Below are positions 7,740-16,896 of a stretch of 21,482 nt of DNA, piece after piece. This DNA is from Bacteroidota bacterium (lineage in GTDB: Bacteria; Bacteroidota; Bacteroidia; UKL13-3): assembly GCA_010027395.1 (NCBI GenBank), contig RGVD01000015.1, forward strand, positions 1 through 21,482, given 5' to 3'. Numbering within the stretch: the first letter of the stretch is position 1; every line of letters starts with the position of its first letter. A program made the position numbers and the translations under genes. The notes under the pieces are model-generated. The model searched no databases. It worked only from the letters and a program-made list of their open reading frames with translations, and was not told the DNA's origin.

Positions 7740-9683
7740 ATGAAAAAACTTGTTTTCATACTATTCTCTATGGCTTTGGGGGCTATTGTTTTCAGCAATA
7801 TTCAATGCGGAAACAATCCTTCTACATCAGAGGCTGTTACTTACCTTAACCACAGCGACAGTGTCAAATACATAGGCAAGGAGCAATGCCGCGCCTGCCA
7901 TGCTAATATATACAATACCTTTATAGAAACGGGCATGGGCAAGAGTTTTAATGTGGCATCAAAGGCTAAATCGGCAGCCGATTTTTCTAAAAAGCATGTG
8001 GTGTATGATAGGTTTAAGGATTTTTACTATATGCCTTATTGGAAGCAAGACAGCTTTTACATCATGGAGTTTAGGCTTCAAGGCAAAGACACCATCCACA
8101 AACGCATAGAAAGGGTGGATTATATCATTGGATCGGGGCAGCATACCAATTCGCATTTTACTAATATCAATGGATACGTGTATCAATTGCCTTTGACATG
8201 GTATGCCCAAAAAGGCAAGTGGGACTTGCCACCAGGTTTTGAAAATGGCCACAATGTGCGCTTTACACGTGCAATTGAGTTTGAATGTATGAGTTGTCAC
8301 AATGCCATGCCAACTGTGGCAGATAACTCCATAAATAAATTTACTAATATACCCGATGGCATTGATTGCGAGCGGTGTCATGGCCCAGGTGAATTGCACA
8401 TGAAAGAAAAGTTGGCAGGTCACATAGTGGATACAGCCCATGAGATTGATTATACGATTGTGAACCCCAAAAAACTGCCTTGGGAAAGGCAGATAGACCT
8501 TTGTCAGAGATGTCACCTCCAAGGAAATGCCATACTCAAAAAAGGAAAAAGCTTTAGGGATTTTAAGCCAGGCATGGTGCTTAGCGATTTTTATGATGTG
8601 TATATGCCCCGCTATAATGGAAATGACGAGGCTTTTATCATGGCTTCGCATGCGCAACGTTTGCAATTGAGCAAATGTTTTATAGCAAGTTCTAAGAGCA
8701 GCAATACAGGCGAGAAAGCTGTTGGCTTAACTTGTATCAATTGCCATAACCCACATGTAAGTGTGAAAGTAACAGGCAAAGAAACCTTTAATAATGCTTG
8801 TTTAAAATGCCACCAGTCATCAGATGCTTGTAAGGAAAAAGTTAATGTAAAATTGGCTAATAATAACAATTGTGTGGCTTGTCATATGCCTAAATCAGGC
8901 ACCATAGATATTCCGCATGTTACAGTACATGACCATTGGATTCGCAAACCTGCCAAGCAAAAAGACATTGAAAGCTTGAAGACTTTTGCAGGAATTTATT
9001 GCATAAACAACCAAGTAAGCAGCGCACTTACTAAAGCTAATGCATTTATAAATTATGTGGAGAAATTTGATGGTGAAAAATCTTCATTAGACTCGGCCAA
9101 TGGTTTGCTCAATACTTTGTCGAAGGATGAAAATGCAAATGAGATATTGGATGCTCGCATCCACTTATTGTATTTGCAAAACAAAGATGAAGACATCATT
9201 TCCCAATCGAGATTCGCCAAATTAACTGACATCAAAAATCCTTGGATGTGTTACCGCATTGGTCAGGCTTTTCAGAATGCAGGTGATGCACCAACCTCTG
9301 AAAAATGGTATGCCAAGTCAGTAGAATTGGCACCTGAGAATTTAGAGTTTTTAAACAAATGGGCTGGAGCGAAAATTCTTTTGGATAAAAACGAAGAAGC
9401 CATTAAGGTTTTGGATGGACTATTGGCCAAAAACCCTAAGCTGGTAGATGCCTTTGTGAATAAGGGTTTTGCTCTGGTAAAACTTAACCATCAAGCAGAT
9501 GCCATGTCATGCTATAAACAAGCATTGCAATTGGATTGTGATAACCAACAAGCCTTGCTTAATAGATCAGGATTGTTGCATTTGATGGGTAAGGATGAAG
9601 AGGCCAAAAAGGATTTGAAGCATCTCTTGAAACTGAATCCGCAGAATGAATATGTGAAGGGTTTGTTGAGTTCATTGCGATAA
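7740..9683 (+). CDS. Heptaheme c-type cytochrome with C-terminal TPR repeats
   Basis: This is a 647-residue exported protein. The N-terminus is a hydrophobic signal ending at Cys23; the lipobox (NIQC) is weak, so lipoprotein status is plausible but not certain. Seven CxxCH heme-binding motifs begin at Cys50, 183, 210, 255, 332, 354 and 378, within a region resembling the cytochrome c554/multiheme superfamily. Residues from about 505 to 647 form roughly four tetratricopeptide repeats, for instance around WYAKSVELAPEN and CYKQALQLDCDN. Such proteins transfer electrons in the periplasm or at the cell surface; the partner and substrate cannot be read from sequence. The ATG at 7740 directly follows a GAGGG run, too close to be an ideal ribosome site. 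No oxidoreductase or cytochrome maturation gene is adjacent, so it stands as a single-gene unit. Heme count is certain; function is unknown. Confidence 0.9.
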   Translation: MKKLVFILFSMALGAIVFSNIQCGNNPSTSEAVTYLNHSDSVKYIGKEQCRACHANIYNTFIETGMGKSFNVASKAKSAADFSKKHVVYDRFKDFYYMPYWKQDSFYIMEFRLQGKDTIHKRIERVDYIIGSGQHTNSHFTNINGYVYQLPLTWYAQKGKWDLPPGFENGHNVRFTRAIEFECMSCHNAMPTVADNSINKFTNIPDGIDCERCHGPGELHMKEKLAGHIVDTAHEIDYTIVNPKKLPWERQIDLCQRCHLQGNAILKKGKSFRDFKPGMVLSDFYDVYMPRYNGNDEAFIMASHAQRLQLSKCFIASSKSSNTGEKAVGLTCINCHNPHVSVKVTGKETFNNACLKCHQSSDACKEKVNVKLANNNNCVACHMPKSGTIDIPHVTVHDHWIRKPAKQKDIESLKTFAGIYCINNQVSSALTKANAFINYVEKFDGEKSSLDSANGLLNTLSKDENANEILDARIHLLYLQNKDEDIISQSRFAKLTDIKNPWMCYRIGQAFQNAGDAPTSEKWYAKSVELAPENLEFLNKWAGAKILLDKNEEAIKVLDGLLAKNPKLVDAFVNKGFALVKLNHQADAMSCYKQALQLDCDNQQALLNRSGLLHLMGKDEEAKKDLKHLLKLNPQNEYVKGLLSSLR

Positions 9684-9720
9684 ATAATTTAAAATAAATA
9701 TTAATTCTCTGAGTGCATGA

Positions 9721-9860
9721 GCCGTGACACTGAGCAGAGCGAAAGGTCTGCGCGGAATAACGAAATCATAAATCTATTTCTTGCAGGTGAGGACTTCTGT
9801 AAGGGCAAATGGAAGCAACATCCCCCAAACCCCCTTCAAAGGGGGAATTGTTAGCACTTA
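9721..9860 (+). repeat. Intergenic repeat, copy 1
   Basis: This shares with copy 2, about 201-207 bp downstream, the blocks TGAGCAGAGC, TCTGCGCGG and ATAAC near its start, TATTTCTTGCAGG and AGGGCAAA in its middle, and AGCACTTA at its end. A hairpin near 9833-9846 pairs CCCCCTT with AAGGGGG. It is more G/C-rich than its surroundings. There is no coding capacity and there are no clear terminal inverted repeats. Confidence 0.75.
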
Positions 9861-9921
9861 AAACCAACACTTAGCAGCCAAAAGTAATCTGATAGAGAAG
9901 CTCGATTTTCGCTGAGCTTAG

Positions 9922-10070
9922 GCCGTCAAACTGAGCAGAGCTTAGGTTCTGCGCGGGATAACAGTAATATTGATGGAACATTATTTCTTGCAGGCGCGGA
10001 CGACTGCCAGGGCAAAAACACCGCACACCCTGACCTCCCTTAGCTAGCGGAGGAATGTCCAGCACTTATA
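9922..10070 (+). repeat. Intergenic repeat, copy 2
   Basis: This is a diverged direct copy of the 9721-9860 element, a few bases longer. Its 3' hairpin pairs CCTCC with GGAGG (about 10035-10053) where copy 1 pairs CCCCCTT with AAGGGGG. A 9-bp direct repeat GAGCTTAGG lies at 9914-9922 and 9938-9946 at its left side. Confidence 0.75.
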
Positions 10071-10193
10071 GCCCGAAGAATTTCAATAAATATCATCAGT
10101 ATGTAAAAAAATCAGACTATGGCTATACATGGAATTTTTTAATAGCATATTCGATTGGTTTTCTTATTTTTGACTTGAGAATAAAATCATTGA

Positions 10194-13100
10194 TTGAAAT
10201 CTACTAAAGGAATATTTTTAGGTGCCTATTTTTGGCTAGCATTTTTGCTGGCTCATGTTCACACTCATGCCAATTCTCCGCTAGTGCCCACAACTGGCAA
10301 TTTTATTAAGTTTATAGAAAACAAAGGTCAGTGGCAATCAAACATCCTTTTCAAAGCAAGTATCCCAAGCGGATCTTTGTTTATTGAAGAAAAGCAATTG
10401 ACTTATGTTTTTGTTGACAAGCAAGCCATTCATGATTACCATCATGGCAAAAAAATCAATTCAGGCAAGGCTCATTCCATAGTAGTGAAATTGGATGGTG
10501 CTAATAGTCCATCAGCTGTATTAAAACAAAATTCCTTTAGCGAATACTACAATTATTTTATTGGTAATGATGCAAGCAAATGGGCCAGTCGTTGCCATGC
10601 ATATAATAATATTATTCTTAAAAATATTTATAATGGCATTGACCTTGAAATCATTGGAGATGGGGTGAAATTGAAAACCAATTTCATTGTTTCACCTTAT
10701 GCCAACCCCAATCAAATAAAACTGAAATACCTAGGCCAAGAAGATATTAAAATCGAAGATGGCAACTTGGTTTATACAACCTCCTTGGGCTTTGTAAAAG
10801 AGCAAAAACCCATTAGTTTGCAAGAAAACGAAATCATCAAAACACATTATGTATTGCGAGAGAATACCCTTCAATTTGCAGTAAATGAATACGACCGAAC
10901 ACATGAATTGGTGATAGACCCTCAAATAATTTTTGGCACCTATGTGGGTTCTGTGGCAGATAATTTTGGAAACACCGCTGCCTATGACAATCTGGGAAAC
11001 AGTTATGCTGGAGGATCTGTATATGATATAGGTTTCCCTGTTACAATTGGAGCCTATGACATGACCTTTAATGGAGGTAGTAAATTAAACAATGAATATG
11101 CAAGGGATGCTGTTATTGTTAAGTTTAGTAGCGATGGTTCAAAGATGCTCTACTCAACCTATTTGGGTGGCTCACACAATGAACAACCACATAGCATGAT
11201 TGTGAGTATGCAAGGTGAATTGGCAATTTTGGGTTCAACCATGTCGAGTGATTTTCCAATAACTAGTAAAGCTTTTGACAAGACCCATAATGGTAAGTAT
11301 GATATTTTTATATGCAAATTTTCAAATGATGGTACCGAATTAACTGCCAGCACGTTTGTAGGAGGTAGCGAAGATGATGGTATCAGTGGTAATGATGATT
11401 ATGATTACTCAACCAATCTTACAAAGTTAAACCATAATTATTCTGATTGGTACAGAGGTGAAATTTTTTATGATTTATTGGGCAATGTTGTGGTTGCAAG
11501 CACAACCAGAAGTGCCAGTAATTTCCCTTTACAAAATCCGTTTCAACCCACCTTTGGTGGAAATCAAGATGGTCTTATATTAAAGATGAATGACTCATTA
11601 AGTGCCATGCTTTTGAGTTCTTATTTTGGAGGTAGTGGTGATGATGCAGCTTATGCCTTTTGTTTTGACAAGAGCAATAATATTTACCTCACGGGTGGCA
11701 CTGAAAGTAATAATTTACCGGGAAAAAGCAATACTATCATAGGTGGCATTGATGGCTTTATTGCCAAGATTGATGGCACTGGAGCTTTGATAAAAAGCAT
11801 ATATCTTGGCACAAATCAATATGACCAAAGCTATTTAATTCAATGTGACAAAAACAACAATGTATATGTCTATGGACAAACAACAGGAAACATTATACCT
11901 ACTGCTGGGGTATACAAAAACGCAGGAGCTAAACAATTCATAATAGTATTTGATAAAAACTTAAATGGTGTAACAAGACAAACTGTTTTTGGAGCAAATA
12001 CAAGCTTCCCTCAATTATCTCCTACTGCATTTGTAGTAGATGAGTGCAGCCGATTGTATTTAGCTGGATGGGGTGGTGGAACTAATACCAATAGAAGTTC
12101 ACCAACTACTAATACATTTGGTTTACCAGTGACTTCAGATGCCTTTCAAAAATCAACAGATGGTAGTGATTTTTACATCATGGTTATTACCAATACTCTG
12201 GATAGATTAGTTTATGCCAGTTATATCGGAGGAAATCAAAGTCAAGACCATGTGGATGGGGGTACAAGTCACCTCGACAAAAACTTTGTTATTTACCAAA
12301 CGGTATGCGCAAGTTGCAATTCTGGTTTATCAGATTTCCCAACTACATCAAAGGCATATTCAAAGATTAATCCCAGTGTTAGGGCATTTAATTCTAATTT
12401 ACCTGGATGTAATATTGCGGTATTTAAATTTGATTTAAACACTTATAAAATCCCACCAAAATTCAGAGATACCACTTTGTACTTATTAGCCACTGATACA
12501 GTGCGTTTCAAACTAATGATTACCGATGCGAACCAAAACAATGTAGATTTTACATATAGTGGTAGCCTAACAACCAATGGTGAAAACCCAGCCATTATTA
12601 GTAATATTGTCAAAGCACCAGGAATTACAACAGCCGACTTATATTGGGAATCTACTTGTAATGATATTGGTAAAGATACTTTTGAATTGAGCATTGATAT
12701 GATTAATGATGCTTGCCCTATTCCTATGAAAGGTTTTGGAAAAATAAAAGTGGTGGTAACAGCCCCTACCCTTCCTGAAGCCAATACTTTTTGCTTGGTT
12801 GACTTATCTCCAAATATTGTTCAACTAAAATGGGATACAAGCAGAACCCTGAGAATATTCGAAGAATTTAGAATTCTAAGAAGCAAATCTAATGGCCCAT
12901 CTATTGAGTATGGTAAAGAAAATACCCAAAGTAAAACCTATTTTACTGATTCATTTGCAACAAATCACTTAATCAACAACTATTGTTACACCGTGTATAG
13001 CACTAATTATTGTAAGCTTCATTCTGACACATCAAGAACTATTTGCTCCAATGTGATGGCCGATTCGGCTAATAAAATTTTTATTAAGAGCAATGATAAA

Positions 13101-14543
13101 TTGATTTTACTAGGACCAAACGACACTCTGTCTATCAGCGATAGCATCGTTCATTTTGACAATAAAGATTCCGTTTTTATTGCACTTTCAAGCAATGAAA
13201 TTACTAACCCAAAATTGAGCTATACTTTACAAAACGATAAAGGAAAGGCTTACTATAAAATAAACCTTCCACTCAATTGTCGTTATGCTATTAACGATAC
13301 CATTACTTTTACGCTTAACTTGCTTAACAACCGCTGCCCAAGACCCAATATTGGCAAAAAAATTATTAAAGTCGCCATAAAACCTTACTTGCCTGACTAT
13401 GCTATACATTTAGCCTGTCCTAAGGTTTATTCAAACAATAAGGTTGACCTTAGCATACGAAACAAAAAACAAGATCCTCAGTTTGATTTCTATAAAATTG
13501 TGCAAGTTGAGCCCAATAATACTTTCAGGGAAGTAGGCAAATTCTCACCATCAAGCCTTGATTCAACCATAAGCCTATTTAGTGCAAGCAACTTGCAAAA
13601 TCAGAATGTTTGCTTCTTGTTATTCCCTATCGATGTTTGTGGGAATGTTGGAGATACCATAAGTCGAGTTTGCACCCAAGATGCGGCCTCATCATCACCA
13701 AATGGAGTACGTTTCCATAGTGTTACTGTAGTAAATGACAAGTCCGTAAAACTAACATGGCAAAGATTACAAGATACAAATTTTTGGCAATACAGAATTT
13801 ATAAACACACCCGATTTGCAGATACTAGTATGTTGCCCATACAAGTATTTTCATCAATTAGTGATACCACTTTTATGGATGAAAATGTGAAGGTAGATGA
13901 AAACTCATATTGCTACGAAGTGCGCTCTGCCAACCAATGTGGTATTAACAGTTTAGATAATACGAAATCATGTAGCATCCTTTTGAAAGGTGTTTCAAGT
14001 CCATTGAAGCATGATATCAATTGGACCAATTATGTTTATTGGCAAAATGGCATTAAGAAATATGAAATCATAAGAAAAGAGCCTTTCTATGCTCAATTGG
14101 ATTCTGTATTGACTAGCACCAGTTTCAAACAAGAAAGATATACAGATGAAAAATGGAACTACGATAATGGTGTATATGATTATAAAATAAGAGCCGTAGA
14201 AGGTGTGGGAGGAAACAATGCATTCAGTGAATCTAATACCATTGAGTTAATTCAATCGCCTATTGTGTATGTGCCAAATGCTTATACACCAAATGGCGAT
14301 AATATTAACGACCTATGGAAAGCTGTACCTGTATTTGTAAAAGATTTCAACCTAAAGCTTTATAATCGATGGGGAGAAAAGCTATGGGAAACCAATGATA
14401 AAAAAGAGTTTTTTAGCAATACCTTCAGTGATAAATTTTCGGAAAATGATATTGCATTGAATGTGCTAGTATATGTAATAACTTATAGTGGCTGGGATGG
14501 AACGGTTGGAACCAAAACTGGGAATGTTACCTTGCTGAGATAG
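10194..14543 (+). CDS. Very large T9SS type B surface protein with DUF7948-like domain and SBBP beta-propeller repeats
   Basis: This is a 1449-residue secreted protein. The start is TTG 10194, because a TGA lies immediately before it in frame; the peptide it opens is a good signal sequence ending near HTHA (about 26), which supports that start. Residues about 36-245 match the DUF7948-type domain that precedes propellers in Bacteroidota (FIENKGQW at 38-45). About 245-745 hold SBBP-type beta-propeller repeats with recurring YLGGS/YIGG strands and FGG loops. About 760-1350 hold Ig/FN3-like segments, for example SVKLTWQRLQ. The last ~90 residues, from VYVPNAYTPNGDNINDLW, are a gliding-motility-associated type B sorting domain that sends cargo through the type IX secretion system. 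It is likely surface-bound or released. Adhesion or matrix roles are common guesses for the architecture, but nothing here shows the ligand. Confidence 0.93.
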   Translation: MKSTKGIFLGAYFWLAFLLAHVHTHANSPLVPTTGNFIKFIENKGQWQSNILFKASIPSGSLFIEEKQLTYVFVDKQAIHDYHHGKKINSGKAHSIVVKLDGANSPSAVLKQNSFSEYYNYFIGNDASKWASRCHAYNNIILKNIYNGIDLEIIGDGVKLKTNFIVSPYANPNQIKLKYLGQEDIKIEDGNLVYTTSLGFVKEQKPISLQENEIIKTHYVLRENTLQFAVNEYDRTHELVIDPQIIFGTYVGSVADNFGNTAAYDNLGNSYAGGSVYDIGFPVTIGAYDMTFNGGSKLNNEYARDAVIVKFSSDGSKMLYSTYLGGSHNEQPHSMIVSMQGELAILGSTMSSDFPITSKAFDKTHNGKYDIFICKFSNDGTELTASTFVGGSEDDGISGNDDYDYSTNLTKLNHNYSDWYRGEIFYDLLGNVVVASTTRSASNFPLQNPFQPTFGGNQDGLILKMNDSLSAMLLSSYFGGSGDDAAYAFCFDKSNNIYLTGGTESNNLPGKSNTIIGGIDGFIAKIDGTGALIKSIYLGTNQYDQSYLIQCDKNNNVYVYGQTTGNIIPTAGVYKNAGAKQFIIVFDKNLNGVTRQTVFGANTSFPQLSPTAFVVDECSRLYLAGWGGGTNTNRSSPTTNTFGLPVTSDAFQKSTDGSDFYIMVITNTLDRLVYASYIGGNQSQDHVDGGTSHLDKNFVIYQTVCASCNSGLSDFPTTSKAYSKINPSVRAFNSNLPGCNIAVFKFDLNTYKIPPKFRDTTLYLLATDTVRFKLMITDANQNNVDFTYSGSLTTNGENPAIISNIVKAPGITTADLYWESTCNDIGKDTFELSIDMINDACPIPMKGFGKIKVVVTAPTLPEANTFCLVDLSPNIVQLKWDTSRTLRIFEEFRILRSKSNGPSIEYGKENTQSKTYFTDSFATNHLINNYCYTVYSTNYCKLHSDTSRTICSNVMADSANKIFIKSNDKLILLGPNDTLSISDSIVHFDNKDSVFIALSSNEITNPKLSYTLQNDKGKAYYKINLPLNCRYAINDTITFTLNLLNNRCPRPNIGKKIIKVAIKPYLPDYAIHLACPKVYSNNKVDLSIRNKKQDPQFDFYKIVQVEPNNTFREVGKFSPSSLDSTISLFSASNLQNQNVCFLLFPIDVCGNVGDTISRVCTQDAASSSPNGVRFHSVTVVNDKSVKLTWQRLQDTNFWQYRIYKHTRFADTSMLPIQVFSSISDTTFMDENVKVDENSYCYEVRSANQCGINSLDNTKSCSILLKGVSSPLKHDINWTNYVYWQNGIKKYEIIRKEPFYAQLDSVLTSTSFKQERYTDEKWNYDNGVYDYKIRAVEGVGGNNAFSESNTIELIQSPIVYVPNAYTPNGDNINDLWKAVPVFVKDFNLKLYNRWGEKLWETNDKKEFFSNTFSDKFSENDIALNVLVYVITYSGWDGTVGTKTGNVTLLR

Positions 14544-14549
14544 CAGATG

Positions 14550-14584
14550 GTTGTCGGTTGATAGTTGATAGTTGTTAGTTGTTA
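14550..14584 (+). repeat. Five tandem 7-bp units (GTTGnnn)
   Basis: Consecutive units read GTTGTCG, GTTGATA, GTTGATA, GTTGTTA and GTTGTTA, starting 7 bp after the stop of the preceding gene. Such degenerate GTTGnnn runs are a common low-complexity spacer motif. No gene overlaps it. Confidence 0.8.
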
Positions 14585-14610
14585 GAATTTAGATTAATAA
14601 TTTTATAATC

Positions 14611-14871
14611 ATGATGAGAATTATTGAAATTTTTATTGAGGTGTGTTTTATTGTGGCATCTCCTTTAATAATAGGCGTTGGGATTGGCATCCTTGTTTAC
14701 GACAATAATCCGAATAGATCGGGTATGGCCATAGGAGTTATTATTTCATTCATTGGATTATTTTCTGGTATAATAGGGGCAACAAAAGTTTGGAGGAAAA
14801 CAGGTACCAGTAATTTTATGTCAAGGGTAAATGCCTCCCCTGAGTTAAATAATAAAGTAGATAAGGAATAA
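14611..14871 (+). CDS. Small two-helix membrane protein of unknown function
   Basis: This encodes 86 residues. Two hydrophobic segments, about 5-29 and 39-60, are separated by a short polar turn (YDNNPNRSGM), and a charged hydrophilic tail of about 25 residues follows. Two ATG codons are adjacent (14611 and 14614); either could be the start. It lies in the same direction as its neighbours, about 67 bp after the large T9SS protein. I do not recognise a family. The regular hydrophobic pattern and clean charged tail argue that it is real, but it is short and unsupported by an obvious partner. Confidence 0.6.
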   Translation: MMRIIEIFIEVCFIVASPLIIGVGIGILVYDNNPNRSGMAIGVIISFIGLFSGIIGATKVWRKTGTSNFMSRVNASPELNNKVDKE

Positions 14872-15063
14872 TAACTTTTCATGAATACCTTAAAATATGG
14901 AAAATTACCATGATAAAACCCACATCAAAGATGCCTTACCTAAGTTTTAATAATCTCTTTGCACATAAAATAATTTAACAATTTTAGTATTGCTGCGAAG
15001 GTTTAATTAATCTATATCGTCTACAGCATTAAACACCTTATTAAACAAAAAAACATTCTAATA

Positions 15064-16782
15064 ATGACAAAAAAAATACTTGTAGCATCACTTCTGCTAA
15101 TTTCTATTATTTCAAAAGCACAATACAATAATATGTGGATTCCTGATACACTTTCAGGCGCCAACTTCAATCTGACAATAAAAGACACCTTTGCTCAAAT
15201 TGTAAATAAAGGCAATCAAACCATCACTGGAGGTATCAATGGTAAATTTTGGGGTCCTACTTTGTTCGTTAATAAAGGAGATGAAGTGCATATGAACGTC
15301 ACAAACAAATTAAACGACAGCACAACTATTCATTGGCATGGGATGCACTTACCTGCAGTTATGGATGGAGGACCTCATCAAATTATTCCACCTAGCACAA
15401 CTTGGCAACCTTATTGGACTGTTAAAAATGATGCTGCTACTTATTGGTATCATCCACATTTACATGAAATGTCGATGGAGCAAATTACCAAAGGAATTGG
15501 TGGATTACTTATTGTTCGTGACGCCATAGAAAGCTCACTGCCATTGCCCCGAACATATGGTATAGATGACATCCCATTAGTTCTGACAGATAGAGATTTT
15601 AGCACTTCTAATCAATTTAGTGTAGTACCTTATGGCGATAGTATGTTAACCAATATGACCCTTAGAGCTCAGTACACCATTCCAGCGCAAGTCGTTCGCT
15701 TCCGTATTTTAAATGCTGCTATTGAAAGAAGCTACAATATTGGTTTTAGCGACAACAGAAATTTCCAAGTAATTGCGTCTGATGGAGGCTTATTAAATGC
15801 GCCTGTGCCATTAACACGCTATTTGTTGCATGCAGGTGAACGTGTTGAAATTTTGGTAAATTGTTCAGCGGATTTAGGAAAATCAATTGATATTAAAGCA
15901 TACAATTCAACTCTTGGAAATTTTGTTGCTGGAGGAGAAGCCTTTATAGCAGGTCCATTCGGCAATGCTTTGGGCAAGAAAGATTTCAATATACTTCATC
16001 TTAATATAAGTTCACAAACTAATAATCCTATTATTGCTATTCCAAGTGCTCTAAAAACAAATGTTTTACTAAAGGTTGCGGATGCCAAAATCACCAGAAA
16101 ACTAACAATTAGTGATAGTACAGGTGTAACGAAGCCTGTTATTCTCGGTCCAAATGCCTTTATTTTAAACCACAAATTATTTAATATGAATGCTATAGAT
16201 TACAGTGTTCCCTTAAACAATACTGAAATATGGGAGATCACAAGTAGTTCTGTTTTTGGACACCCATTCCACATACATGATGTTGAGTTTAATATTATTT
16301 CCGTTAACGGGATTGCTCCAACCGCAGCACAAAGTGGATGGAAAGATGTGGTATTTATACCAGGTAAAACAGGCATTACCAGTTCCGTTGTTAAGTTTAT
16401 TGCCAAGTTTGACGACTTCGCAGATGAATTGCATCCATTTATGTTTCATTGTCATATTGCTTTACATGAAGATGAAGGTATGATGGGTCAATTTGTAGTA
16501 ACCAATACAACTGGTATAAATGACCTTAAAAATATTGAGATTCCAATATCCATTTATCCTAATCCAACCAACAATACACTTTTTATTCAATTCAATAATA
16601 GCCAACAATCAGCTTACTATATAACCATTACAGATGCATTAGGTAGAACAAAGTTAATGTTACCTAAACCTGATTTAACAAATGGAATTGATATTAGCCA
16701 ATTAAACAAAGGAGTATATCATATCTCAATAGTTGAGAATACCAGTAAACAAACTGTAACAAAAACCTTTGTTGTAAACTAG
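15064..16782 (+). CDS. Multicopper oxidase (laccase-like), T9SS type A cargo
   Basis: This is a 572-residue protein with a Sec signal peptide (1-20, ending SKAQ), three cupredoxin domains and a C-terminal type A sorting domain beginning near IYPNPTNN (497-504). All four copper motifs are intact: HWHG (90-93), HPH (130-132), HPFHIH (400-405) and HCHIALHEDEGM (462-473). Trinuclear ligands are therefore complete, and the type 1 site has His400, Cys463, His468 and an axial Met473. The enzyme should couple one-electron oxidation of phenols, metals such as Cu(I) or Mn(II), or similar donors to reduction of O2 to water, at or outside the cell surface. There is no Tat motif, so copper loading presumably happens in the periplasm before T9SS passage, as an inference. 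It is followed 114 bp later by a sulfatase with the same type of secretion tail. Substrate is not predictable. Confidence 0.95.
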   Translation: MTKKILVASLLLISIISKAQYNNMWIPDTLSGANFNLTIKDTFAQIVNKGNQTITGGINGKFWGPTLFVNKGDEVHMNVTNKLNDSTTIHWHGMHLPAVMDGGPHQIIPPSTTWQPYWTVKNDAATYWYHPHLHEMSMEQITKGIGGLLIVRDAIESSLPLPRTYGIDDIPLVLTDRDFSTSNQFSVVPYGDSMLTNMTLRAQYTIPAQVVRFRILNAAIERSYNIGFSDNRNFQVIASDGGLLNAPVPLTRYLLHAGERVEILVNCSADLGKSIDIKAYNSTLGNFVAGGEAFIAGPFGNALGKKDFNILHLNISSQTNNPIIAIPSALKTNVLLKVADAKITRKLTISDSTGVTKPVILGPNAFILNHKLFNMNAIDYSVPLNNTEIWEITSSSVFGHPFHIHDVEFNIISVNGIAPTAAQSGWKDVVFIPGKTGITSSVVKFIAKFDDFADELHPFMFHCHIALHEDEGMMGQFVVTNTTGINDLKNIEIPISIYPNPTNNTLFIQFNNSQQSAYYITITDALGRTKLMLPKPDLTNGIDISQLNKGVYHISIVENTSKQTVTKTFVVN

Positions 16783-16896
16783 AGAAACGAAAAATACATA
16801 TTGCTAGCTCAAATAATTTTAAATAGGATAAAAAAGCAGCACAATAAGGAATAGCATAATCTCCTTTAATCCGCATTTTTTTATAGAAAAATAAAC

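Larger units (their letters stand above)
9684..10193. other. Gene-free spacer of about 510 bp carrying two repeat copies
   Basis: No credible gene lies here. The first 37 bp are A/T-rich, then two diverged direct copies of one repeat occupy 9721-9860 and 9922-10070, and about 120 bp of plain A/T-rich DNA leads into the next gene. The minus-strand frame through the second copy gives a PPLAKGG-type peptide, a familiar spurious translation of such repeats. Confidence 0.7.

Noticed and set aside
7959..8666. 235-codon open frame on the minus strand inside the cytochrome gene
   Set aside because: It lies antisense to a gene with seven in-frame heme motifs, and its translation shows no family resemblance; it is a frame shadow.
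9871..10065. Minus-strand frame giving a PPLAKGG-type peptide
   Set aside because: It is the translation of an intergenic repeat, a well-known source of false proteins.
12443..12784. 113-codon minus-strand frame inside the large T9SS gene
   Set aside because: Antisense to a continuous 1449-codon gene with clear domains; no own start context or family.
14958..14993. Possible Bacteroidota promoter (TTTG, then TAGTATTGC) before the multicopper oxidase
   Set aside because: The 23-bp spacing is longer than usual and the second box has a mismatch; too weak to list as a feature.
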